From contig JAGLPV010000016.1 in NCBI GenBank assembly GCA_023137195.1, positions 1 to 47,605 of the forward strand: DNA of 47,605 nucleotides. Direction: 5' to 3'. Source of the DNA: Candidatus Aenigmatarchaeota archaeon (lineage in GTDB: Archaea; EX4484-52). Made by a program: the position numbers and the translations under genes. This document shows, one piece after another, positions 27,559 to 35,213 of the stretch (position 1 is the first letter of the stretch; every line of letters starts with the position of its first letter). The notes below the pieces were generated by a model. It saw nothing but the letters and a program-made list of their open reading frames with translations, was not told where the DNA came from and searched no databases.

Positions 27559-28638
27559 ATGTCTATGAGTGAAAATCTATCTCCTGCTGATTTTATCGGA
27601 GTTTGCGGCGATGGGATAATATCCTTTGGTTCAGGTCAACCCGATCTCCCTCCTCCAAAAGAAGTCTATAAAATATTGCCCAATTATTCTGATTTCAAGT
27701 ACGGTCTTATACAGGGAAATGCCAATCTGAGAGAAGTCCTGGCAAAACAATACCCTTCTTCAACACCAGACAGTTTTGTTGTTACTAACGGCGCGTCTGA
27801 AGCCCTTGATTTAACCCTGAGAGTTATCTCAGCAAAGGCAGGCAAAGGAAAAAATAAAGTCCTGCTGCCAAAACCATATTACTATTCATACCCACACATG
27901 ATAAAATTCGCCGGTATGGAGCCCGTGTTTACAGAGCTGATTGACGGAAGAATAGATTTTGATGACTTTAAAGAAAAAATAAAGGAATGCAGTGCAGTTA
28001 TAATTAATTCTCCATCCAACCCCACAGGCAGAGTTGAGTCAATAAAAACCCTAAAGCAAATCGAAAAAATAACAGAAGAGTTGGGCGTTTATGTATTGTC
28101 TGACGAGGTCTACAAGGATTTGATATATACCCGGGAAAACTACCTGATAAAAGGACCTCGTGTTGTGACAATAAATTCTTTCTCAAAGACATACGCCATG
28201 TGCGGATTCAGGGTAGGGTATTTATGGTCTCGTGACCAGGAACTGGTTGATGAAGTCATAAAGATAAAGACCCACACTTCAATGAACACCAACATTTTAG
28301 GACAGGAAATGGCATACGAAGCCGCGACAAAAGTCCCCCGAAGCTTTATAGACAACCAGTTAAAAATATGGGAAGCAAGAAGGGATATGATTTACGAAGG
28401 GCTGGTAAATCTCGGTTTAGACCTATGGAAGCCAGAAGGAGCTTTTTATGTCCTGCCAAAAATCAAGAATCCAAAAGATTTCGTGATGGAGATGTTCAAA
28501 AAACACAAAGTGATAACCTATCCCGGCGAATGGTTTGGAGCACCCGACAGAGTAAGGTTTTCTTATGCTCTGGACATTGAAAACATTGAAGAAGGCTTAA
28601 GAAGAGTAAAGAAGTATTTAGACGAGCACGGGAATTAA
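27559..28638 (+). CDS. PLP-dependent class I aminotransferase
   Basis: The 359-residue protein is a fold-type I aminotransferase of the aspartate aminotransferase group. The PLP lysine is K210 in NSFSKTYAMCGFRVGY; NSPSNPTG (substrate and PLP contact) and SDEVYKDLIY (with the pyridine-N aspartate) are upstream, and a substrate-carboxylate arginine is expected near RVRFSYA at the C-terminus. The amino donor cannot be told. gaggtg sits 4 nt before the ATG, as in a second operon gene, and purC ends 20 nt upstream, so they may be cotranscribed. Confidence 0.9.
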   Translation: MSMSENLSPADFIGVCGDGIISFGSGQPDLPPPKEVYKILPNYSDFKYGLIQGNANLREVLAKQYPSSTPDSFVVTNGASEALDLTLRVISAKAGKGKNKVLLPKPYYYSYPHMIKFAGMEPVFTELIDGRIDFDDFKEKIKECSAVIINSPSNPTGRVESIKTLKQIEKITEELGVYVLSDEVYKDLIYTRENYLIKGPRVVTINSFSKTYAMCGFRVGYLWSRDQELVDEVIKIKTHTSMNTNILGQEMAYEAATKVPRSFIDNQLKIWEARRDMIYEGLVNLGLDLWKPEGAFYVLPKIKNPKDFVMEMFKKHKVITYPGEWFGAPDRVRFSYALDIENIEEGLRRVKKYLDEHGN

Positions 28639-28646
28639 GAACCGAA

Positions 28647-28695
28647 AATTATATAAGTGTCAACCAAATATATCCATATAATCAAAAGGAGGTGA
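28647..28695 (+). promoter_or_regulatory. Promoter with perfect Shine-Dalgarno for DUF4234-like gene
   Basis: A TATA box aattatataagt (28647-28658) is followed about 28 nt later by aaggaggtga (28686-28695), a near-perfect anti-16S match 3 nt before the ATG at 28699. This differs from the leaderless pattern of most first genes in the window and predicts strong translation. Confidence 0.6.
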
Positions 28696-28698
28696 AAT

Positions 28699-28998
28699 AT
28701 GGTTAAGAAAAGAAATATTTTGGTGGTGTACTTGTTGACTATAGTAACATTCGGACTTTACGGAATATACTGGACAATTTCAACAAAAACAGAAATGAAC
28801 GAGCTTGGAGCAGAAATCCCAACAGCATGGTTGATGATTATTCCTATCGTTAATCTATACTGGTTATATAAATATTGTGAAGGATTTGCGACAAAAGTCA
28901 AGAAAGACAACAATACTGTTTTATGGTTTGTAGTATATCTGTTCATAGGTATAGTTATGCCGTTCATAATACAATCAGAACTGAACAAATTAGCATAA
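28699..28998 (+). CDS. DUF4234-like small membrane protein
   Basis: The 99-residue protein has three to four hydrophobic helices. The N-terminal pattern LLTIVTFGLYGIYWTISTK and the later IPIVNLYWLYKYCEGF match the DUF4234 family of small archaeal and bacterial membrane proteins of unknown role. It has its own TATA box and an unusually strong Shine-Dalgarno sequence. Confidence 0.75.
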   Translation: MVKKRNILVVYLLTIVTFGLYGIYWTISTKTEMNELGAEIPTAWLMIIPIVNLYWLYKYCEGFATKVKKDNNTVLWFVVYLFIGIVMPFIIQSELNKLA

Positions 28999-29127
28999 TT
29001 TAACTATTTTTTTAATTATTTTTCTTTAATTTTCTTGTTTATCAATTCATATCTAAAAAATACTTTTATTCCAATTTTATTCTTTTCAGGAAAATAATAT
29101 AAATCTGAACAAATAATATCATATAAG

Positions 29128-29706
29128 ATGACAAGAATAAACGCAACCGGAAAAAAAGCCCAGATGTATCTGGCAGGAGGATTCATGCTATTTATAGTTT
29201 TATCTCTTTTTATCGTATCCCATATTTACAGGAATATCATAATAGTCCCGGACTATATGCCCCAAAACATTGCATCAGAATTTCAAAGGTCATTAAATGC
29301 ATTATTTATTGAAAACAACAGCATCGCATACATCAATTCCGGTCTGGATGATTATTCCCTTCTTATCGGGAATTTCACCAAATCAAAAGCCTACGGGCTC
29401 CGGGCATACTACGTTGTGGTAATGCCCAATGTCAGTGTGATATTCGGGAATTATTTCAATGAAACAATAGCCAATGTCAGCATATCAGTAAATAATGAAA
29501 CCCTGTCGCAGTCAATGCCTCCAAGAACCAGCCAAGTATTTTATTTCAATGCTTCAGGTTCAGACATATTAAATTTCACCTACTCTTTTTTTGCAGATTC
29601 AAAAACATTTGAAAAAAACAAGACAATCCAAAATACAATGTTTTATGTCCATTGGATAAAATTAACAACAGCCAATGATGTAATCATCAAAGAAGTTGTT
29701 GAATAG
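29128..29706 (+). CDS. Exported single-helix protein, possibly pilin-like
   Basis: I do not recognise this 192-residue protein as a named family. A short basic stretch ending in TGKKAQ is followed by one hydrophobic helix (residues 14-35, MYLAGGFMLFIVLSLFIVSH). This resembles the class III signal peptides of archaeal pilin-like proteins, where cleavage precedes the helix. The exported part has sequons (NFT, NVS, NET, NAS) and a beta-rich look. Surface location is likely; function is unknown. Confidence 0.7.
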   Translation: MTRINATGKKAQMYLAGGFMLFIVLSLFIVSHIYRNIIIVPDYMPQNIASEFQRSLNALFIENNSIAYINSGLDDYSLLIGNFTKSKAYGLRAYYVVVMPNVSVIFGNYFNETIANVSISVNNETLSQSMPPRTSQVFYFNASGSDILNFTYSFFADSKTFEKNKTIQNTMFYVHWIKLTTANDVIIKEVVE

Positions 29707-29771
29707 AGTCCATATTGTCAAAGCCTGTTCTTGCGCCGAAACCATTATAATAATTTCTATATATTTTACCT

Positions 29772-30245
29772 ATGAATTCTTCAATAATGAAAGGTTTTAG
29801 TTTTGGTCTAACCTCCGGAATCATAACTACTTTAGGACTTATGGTAGGATTATATTCCTCTACTTCTTCAAGACTCGTAGTTATTGGCGGTATTATTACA
29901 ATAGCAATAGCAGACGCCCTTTCAGATGCTTTAGGGATTCATATATCTGAAGAAGCAGAAAATGTGCATACGGATAAAGAAATATGGGCGGCGACAATAG
30001 TTACTTTTATATCCAAATTTGTTTTTTCATTGACTTTTTTAATTCCTGTTCTGTTGCTTCCTCTTTCTGTTGCAATGATTGTTGGCATAATATGGGGATT
30101 CTCAACCATAGCAATATTTAGTTATTATATTGCCGGGCAACAAAAAATAAAACCCCATATAGCAGTCACAGAACATCTACTCATTGCAGGTATAGTTGTT
30201 GTTGTAACTTATTATGTGGGATTGTGGGTGGCTGCTTTTTGTTAG
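29772..30245 (+). CDS. VIT1/CCC1-family transporter, short form
   Basis: The 157-residue protein has about five membrane helices. FGLTSGIITTLGLMVGL and AIADALSDALGIHISEEAE are the first-half signatures of VIT1/CCC1 iron and manganese transporters, with the conserved acidic pattern in helix 2. It lacks the long cytoplasmic metal-binding insertion seen in plant VIT1. It could move ferrous iron or manganese out of the cytoplasm. A TATA element lies near 29743-29753. Confidence 0.75.
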   Translation: MNSSIMKGFSFGLTSGIITTLGLMVGLYSSTSSRLVVIGGIITIAIADALSDALGIHISEEAENVHTDKEIWAATIVTFISKFVFSLTFLIPVLLLPLSVAMIVGIIWGFSTIAIFSYYIAGQQKIKPHIAVTEHLLIAGIVVVVTYYVGLWVAAFC

Positions 30246-30354
30246 TTGCGTGAATCAATACATAATATAAATACAAGTTTCCTAACATTCAGGGGAGTAT
30301 ATTAAAATATATAAACATGCGCGTAATTTAATAAGCAGACAACACAGAGTTAAT

Positions 30355-31527
30355 ATGGAACTTAACAAAGAGGAAACAGAGATTTTAAATGGCAGGGACG
30401 GCAATGCCGCGGCAAAGTCAATGGAAATTTTATATGCCCTCGGCGAGATTTTCGGAGCTGAAAAATTAATAGATATCTCATCTGTTCAGGTTGCAGGAGT
30501 TTCTTATAATAATCTGGGTGATGCAGGATTAGAATACCTGAACAACCTTGCAGTTGACGGCAAAGTAAAGGTAAAAACAATGCTCAACCCGGCAGGGATG
30601 GATTTAATTGACTGGAAAAAGATGGGAATTGAAGAGGATTTCGCGCAAAAGCAGATAAAAGTCATTGAAGCATTTAAAAAACTGGGCATCCGGATAAGCG
30701 CGACATGCACGCCGTATTTAATCGGCATTGAACCGAAAATAGGAGAACACATCGCATGGTCTGAGTCATCTGCTGTAATATATGCAAATTCAGTATTGGG
30801 CGCAAAGACAAACCGCGAAGGCGGTCCTTCAGCTCTTGCCGCCGCGATAGTCGGCAAAACCCCGTGTTATGGTCTGCACCTCGACAAAAACAGGCAGGCA
30901 GAGATAAAAGTATTTGTAGAATCAAACCCAAAAAATGAAGCGGATTTCAGCGCTCTTGGCTATTCAATCGGGAAAAAAATCGAAAATAAAATTCCTCTTA
31001 TTTACGGAATAAAAAATGCAACAGGAGAAGAGTTGAAGAACTTCGGCGCATCCCTCGCAACCTATGGAGGAACTGCAATTTTCCATATGGATGGCATCAC
31101 CCCAAACAAAACAACAATTCCTGGAGATTCAGTAAACATCAGCAAAACAGATATTGCAGATGCCTATGATTTTTTAAATGACAGAGAGGAAATAGATTTT
31201 GTAAGTGTCGGCTGTCCACACGCGTCCATTGCCGAAATCCAGAGCATAGCAAAACAAATAGAGGGAAAAAGCGTAAAAAAACCATTCTGGATATGCATAG
31301 CAAGAAAAACAAAAGAAAAAGCAGATGAACTGGGGCTGGTAAAGCCAATAGAGCAGGCAGGAGTTTTATTTGCATGCGATACATGCATGGCTGTCTCGCC
31401 GCTGAAGAACAGATTCAAATGCATGGCGACAAACTCAGCCAAAGCATGCTTTTATGGTAGGGGAACAAACAATTTTAATGTAAGATTGATGAGTCTGGAA
31501 GATTGCATAAAAGAGGCCACAGAATAA
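30355..31527 (+). CDS. Aconitase X large subunit (DUF521; possible phosphomevalonate dehydratase)
   Basis: The 390-residue protein is an aconitase-X catalytic subunit. Key segments are AGVSYNNLGDAGLEYL, SATCTPYLIG with C118, SESSAVIYANSVLGAKTNRE, FVSVGCPHAS and FACDTCMAVSPL, whose cysteines can hold the iron-sulfur cluster. In archaea this family with a DUF126 small subunit dehydrates 5-phosphomevalonate in the modified mevalonate route for lipids; elsewhere it acts on proline derivatives. No DUF126 small subunit is next to it or fused to it here, so the partner must be encoded elsewhere. Confidence 0.88.
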   Translation: MELNKEETEILNGRDGNAAAKSMEILYALGEIFGAEKLIDISSVQVAGVSYNNLGDAGLEYLNNLAVDGKVKVKTMLNPAGMDLIDWKKMGIEEDFAQKQIKVIEAFKKLGIRISATCTPYLIGIEPKIGEHIAWSESSAVIYANSVLGAKTNREGGPSALAAAIVGKTPCYGLHLDKNRQAEIKVFVESNPKNEADFSALGYSIGKKIENKIPLIYGIKNATGEELKNFGASLATYGGTAIFHMDGITPNKTTIPGDSVNISKTDIADAYDFLNDREEIDFVSVGCPHASIAEIQSIAKQIEGKSVKKPFWICIARKTKEKADELGLVKPIEQAGVLFACDTCMAVSPLKNRFKCMATNSAKACFYGRGTNNFNVRLMSLEDCIKEATE

Positions 31528-31577
31528 TCGTGCAAAAAAACACAATACACCAAACAGATACGATTCTTTTTAAGAAA

Positions 31578-32423
31578 TTACAAAGAAATAAGAAAAATAC
31601 CGGCAACCACAATAAATATTCCAATCAATCTATGCCAGTGGAATTTTTCCTTTAAAAATAAAGAAGCAAATATGAATATAAAAACTGACTCCAGTCCACC
31701 CACAGAATATACTTTAGATGCATTCCCTACAGAAAGCGCAGAATAAAGCAAAAATACTCCTGTAGCGGCAAAAAAAGAAGATAAGATAATTTTATGTTTT
31801 TTTGTATCGAGTAATTTTTTTTGTTTCCCGGATAAGAACATATAACAGGACAATATAATCGTTGCTGAAAAATACATCATTATTGCCAGGGTAATTGGCT
31901 CGATATCAAACAATAATTTCTTTACTGCCAGAGAATAAACAGTATTCAGGATAACCACTACAGAGATTAAAAATATGCCTTTATCCAATGTCGGAACTTT
32001 AAAGCCATTTTTTGAAAGCACGACATAAACCCCGATTAAAATCAAGGCAACTCCCACGCAATTATATAAATTTACAAACTCGTTAAACAGCACAGTTGAA
32101 CTGATAAAAATTAGCAAAATTGCAAAGGATTGAAAATAAGGCATTATTATATCAACATCTTTTAATTTTAGTGAAGTAAAATATATTATTGCTGAAAGTG
32201 CATACAGTATTCCAATAACAGATGCCCCTAAAAGAGATTCAAATGTAAAAGTTAAATCAAAGAATAATAGTCCAAACATAAGCAATATTATGCCGTCAAA
32301 AAACATTTTTAATGTGGTGGTGCCGGCTGTGTCGTATCCTTCATTCATAAAATATTTGTCCATGGAAGTGGAAATCGAATAAGAAAAATAACTCAATATT
32401 GCTAAGACTAGCCAAAGTTCCAT
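31578..32423 (-). CDS. EamA/DMT-family transporter
   Basis: The 281-residue protein has ten membrane helices in two five-helix repeats, the plan of EamA drug/metabolite transporters. The first repeat contains YALSAIIYFTSLKLKDVDIIMPY and the second LLYSALSVGNASKVYS, ending LIGIFIVVAGIFLISL. The substrate is unknown. It is transcribed divergently from the HAD phosphatase gene through a shared symmetrical TATA element. Confidence 0.85.
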   Translation of the reverse strand: MELWLVLAILSYFSYSISTSMDKYFMNEGYDTAGTTTLKMFFDGIILLMFGLLFFDLTFTFESLLGASVIGILYALSAIIYFTSLKLKDVDIIMPYFQSFAILLIFISSTVLFNEFVNLYNCVGVALILIGVYVVLSKNGFKVPTLDKGIFLISVVVILNTVYSLAVKKLLFDIEPITLAIMMYFSATIILSCYMFLSGKQKKLLDTKKHKIILSSFFAATGVFLLYSALSVGNASKVYSVGGLESVFIFIFASLFLKEKFHWHRLIGIFIVVAGIFLISL

Positions 32424-32443
32424 ATCACCAGAGGCGACAAATC

Positions 32444-32453
32444 ATTATATAAT
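32444..32453. promoter_or_regulatory. Symmetrical bidirectional TATA box
   Basis: attatataat is a perfect 10-bp palindrome whose centre is exactly 25.5 nt from both the minus-strand ATG at 32423 and the plus-strand ATG at 32474. One TATA could thus drive two leaderless divergent transcripts. Confidence 0.65.
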
Positions 32454-32473
32454 TGATAGATAATTTATATACA

Positions 32474-33196
32474 ATGAAAAAAGCAGCATTTTTTGATATA
32501 GACGGAACTTTAATCAAAGGTCAGATTGTAATGGAATTTCCACTCCATTTGATGAAGCGCAATTTTTTCAGCAAACGGGCATACCTGAAAATTCTGGCAA
32601 TCATCACAGCATATGGATCGGGCATCATGACATACAGGCAGGCAGGAATAAAAATCCTTGAAATATATTCTTATGCCCTCAAAAACAGGAGTGAAAAAGA
32701 GATAATAGAATGTTCAAAAGAGTTTGCAAAGGAACATATCAAAAAATCATATTCCTATTCATCACCCCTATTAAACTACCTCAAAAAAAATTACATACTT
32801 GTTGCCGTCAGCGCCTCCCCAATAGATCCAATTAATGCATTGACAGATTATTTTCCTTTCGATAAAGTATTTGCGACAGAAAGAGAGATAAAAAACAATC
32901 TATGCACAGGAAAGATAAAACTCGACATGCTTCAGAAAAACGCAAAGAAAAACACATTGCTGGATTTTTCTAAAAAGAACAATATTGACTTGACAAAGTC
33001 GTTTGCATTCGGCGATTCAAGTACAGATGCAGAATTTTTATACACTGTTGGTCATCCAATATCCCTTAACCCAAACAGGAAATTAAGAAAAATCGCATTA
33101 AAAAATAACTGGACTATGTTGACAGAGAGGGATGACGTTGTTGGAATAATCAAACAGATGATTTTAACAAATGGCAACAAATCCTCTCTTGACTAA
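32474..33196 (+). CDS. HAD-superfamily phosphatase, subfamily IB (SerB-like)
   Basis: The 240-residue protein has HAD motif I FFDIDGTL with nucleophile D8 and D10, motif II as VAVSASP, and motif IV as FAFGDSSTDAEFL. The helical cap between residues 15 and 95 and the subfamily IB layout resemble SerB/CicA-like phosphatases. The substrate cannot be told. I chose the ATG at 32474 over one seven codons upstream because of the TATA distance. Its last 33 nt overlap the convergent CMP-kinase-like gene. Confidence 0.85.
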   Translation: MKKAAFFDIDGTLIKGQIVMEFPLHLMKRNFFSKRAYLKILAIITAYGSGIMTYRQAGIKILEIYSYALKNRSEKEIIECSKEFAKEHIKKSYSYSSPLLNYLKKNYILVAVSASPIDPINALTDYFPFDKVFATEREIKNNLCTGKIKLDMLQKNAKKNTLLDFSKKNNIDLTKSFAFGDSSTDAEFLYTVGHPISLNPNRKLRKIALKNNWTMLTERDDVVGIIKQMILTNGNKSSLD

Positions 33197-33757
33197 AAAA
33201 TCACTGATGATTTTGACTTCCCCATCCTCTGTGTTGTTTTCACAATCTACCACTAAATCAAAAGGGCTTTCATCCCCCAGGGTAAATCCGTATAATTTTT
33301 TGTAGTGGGCAATGTTTATTTCATCTCTCATGGAAATTGCTTTTTGGGCTTTCTCTTCAGAAATACCATCTCTACCGGCAAGTCTTTTTGTCCTCTCTTC
33401 TTTAGAGACTTTCAGGTATATTTTGATGGCCTCACAGTCCAGATATGGCAATGTCCAACTCGTCAGGGCAACAGGTTTTTCTTTGACCAGTTTCAGCATT
33501 TCTTTATCCAGTTCCCTGTCGAAACTGTCATCATTTTCTCTTTTTTCAAAAAAAGCAAAACCTTCATCGGTTTCCCAGAAATCCCCGGAATCAACATGCG
33601 TTTCTTTGCATGATTTTTCCTTCATCATTTTTTTTAATATGTCTCCTGCGCAGGTATATTCGAGATTAAAAATCTTTGCTATTCTTTTGGCAATGGTCGT
33701 TTTGCCGGAAGCAGGATATCCGCAGAAAACAACGGATTTGTATTTATCTTTTTCCAT
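33164..33757 (-). CDS. Cytidylate kinase-like nucleotide kinase (archaeal type)
   Basis: The 197-residue P-loop kinase has Walker A GYPASGKT at residues 13-20, followed by YTCAGDILKKMMKE and DRELDKEMLKL, the layout of archaeal short cytidylate kinases (which show SAGDIFR and IDREID at these places). A lid region with KEERTKRLAGRDGISEEKA follows, and RDEINIAHYKKLYG fits the family's RYKEIYG segment. It would phosphorylate CMP or a related nucleotide. A TATA box (taaatatataaattt on the plus strand, 33774-33788) lies about 24 nt before the ATG. Confidence 0.78.
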   Translation of the reverse strand: MEKDKYKSVVFCGYPASGKTTIAKRIAKIFNLEYTCAGDILKKMMKEKSCKETHVDSGDFWETDEGFAFFEKRENDDSFDRELDKEMLKLVKEKPVALTSWTLPYLDCEAIKIYLKVSKEERTKRLAGRDGISEEKAQKAISMRDEINIAHYKKLYGFTLGDESPFDLVVDCENNTEDGEVKIISDFLVKRGFVAIC

Positions 33758-33997
33758 TAAATATATATGAGCGTAAATATATAAATTTTTGCAATGGATT
33801 CACTTTATGTAGTATCCTGATATTATTGCATGGTGAATTTAATATATATTTTTTATTATCCAGTTAATCACTATTTTCAAACATCAATCCAATAAGACAA
33901 TCTCTTGTGTTTAGATTTACCCCATATAAGGTAAATATCCAAAGGAATAAGAGTACAATAATTTTAGGATACTACGACCAGATATACAATAAAACAG

Positions 33998-34008
33998 TTT
34001 TATATAAG
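33998..34008 (+). promoter_or_regulatory. TATA box that fixes the radical SAM start
   Basis: tttatataagt is centred about 24 nt before the ATG at 34027. It shows that a longer frame opening at 33907 runs through the promoter and is not the real start. Confidence 0.6.
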
Positions 34009-34026
34009 TTATTATCAGATAACCTC

Positions 34027-34896
34027 ATGCAAAAAATATATTTATTACCTTATCTAATTATTTTAGACATAAAGAGAAAAATATTTGGTACGAAGTATTT
34101 TGCTGAAGTTGACGTGACAGATAATTGTAATCTTAGATGTAAACATTGTTATCACTTCAATGGCAAAGAAGACTTTAAAGCAAAAGAATTGCCCATCGAA
34201 GTATGGGAAAAAAGATTCAATGACCTTCATAAAAAAGGTGTAAGATTCATTCTATTGGTGGGTGGCGAACCAACACTTAGAAAAGACGTACTTATGCTTG
34301 CAGACAAAATATTTCCATTTATTCATGTGATTACTAATGGAATTCTTAGGATTTCCAGTAAATTTGATCATCTTTTGTTTGTTTCATTGGAGGGAGATCA
34401 GAAAACTAATGATATGATTAGAGGTAATGGTGTTTTTTCTAAAGTAATAAATAACTATGAAGGAGATAAGCGTGTTGTTGTCAATATGACCATAAAGAAA
34501 GATAATTATAAAGAACTTGAAACTGTTGTTAAGATAGCTAAAGAAAAGGATTTTCGTGGTGTTGTTTGCAATATGTATACTCCGACAATAGGAGAAAAAA
34601 GTAATTCATTTATAGAAAAAAAAGAAAGAAAAATAATTATTAATGAATTAAGAAGAGTAAAATCAAAATATCCTGATCATTTCCTTTTAACAAAATCAAT
34701 GATAAACTGGTATGAGTTTCCAAATCATGTTGGGTTTTGTCATTGGGGTGATGAAGTACTGCACTTTGACGTTTCATGGAAAACAAGAAGATGCTTTGCA
34801 AACGCAGATTGTTCGAATTGTGGATGCCTGGCAGGAGCAATACAAAATCCTTTAACATTAGTAAGGAATCCTAAAGAGATGATAAAATTAATTTAG
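34027..34896 (+). CDS. Radical SAM protein with Cys-rich C-terminus
   Basis: The 289-residue protein has the radical SAM cluster motif CNLRCKHCY (CX3CX2C) near residue 35 and the SAM-binding LVGGEPTLR. The C-terminus has additional cysteines (CHWGDE, RRCFANADCSNCGCL) that may bind a second cluster as in SPASM/twitch proteins. The substrate is unknown. The gene is AT-rich and isolated between a kinase and a DUF4143 ATPase, with no obvious precursor peptide beside it. Its start is set by the TATA box at 33998. Confidence 0.8.
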   Translation: MQKIYLLPYLIILDIKRKIFGTKYFAEVDVTDNCNLRCKHCYHFNGKEDFKAKELPIEVWEKRFNDLHKKGVRFILLVGGEPTLRKDVLMLADKIFPFIHVITNGILRISSKFDHLLFVSLEGDQKTNDMIRGNGVFSKVINNYEGDKRVVVNMTIKKDNYKELETVVKIAKEKDFRGVVCNMYTPTIGEKSNSFIEKKERKIIINELRRVKSKYPDHFLLTKSMINWYEFPNHVGFCHWGDEVLHFDVSWKTRRCFANADCSNCGCLAGAIQNPLTLVRNPKEMIKLI

Positions 34897-35213
34897 AATT
34901 GTTCTTAATGCATTGTGTCAAATTAAAAAAAGAAAGCTCAGATCACCATTATTAAAAAGAACTCAAGAAGATTTTTTACATCTCCAACTTCTCCATAAAG
35001 TTGTAGACCGTGGAATTCTCACTTCTTACAAAAACACGGAAAATTCCTTTGCTCACTCATCAAACAGTTATTTCTTCGCTCAATACGACTTTTTCTGCAT
35101 CCTTACAAAATTTACATGCAGGAAAAACCACAAAAATCCTTCTCTTTTCAGGTTATACTCGGCTTTTTGAGGTTTTTGATGGCTCACTGCGGAATTTCCT
35201 TTTTCTTCGAAAT
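34897..35213. other. 317-nt spacer with a degenerate copy of the next gene's 3' end
   Basis: Short frames here look non-coding. The segment 35036-35064 matches 35216-35244 (the last codons of the DUF4143 ATPase) at 26 of 29 bases, and weaker similarity extends to about 35010 and 35190. It may be the remnant of a second ATPase gene or a local duplication. Nothing else is recognised. Confidence 0.45.

Noticed and set aside
33907-34026. Radical SAM start 40 codons further upstream
   Set aside because: The TATA box at 33998-34008 lies inside that extension, and the ATG at 34027 has the spacing typical of this genome.
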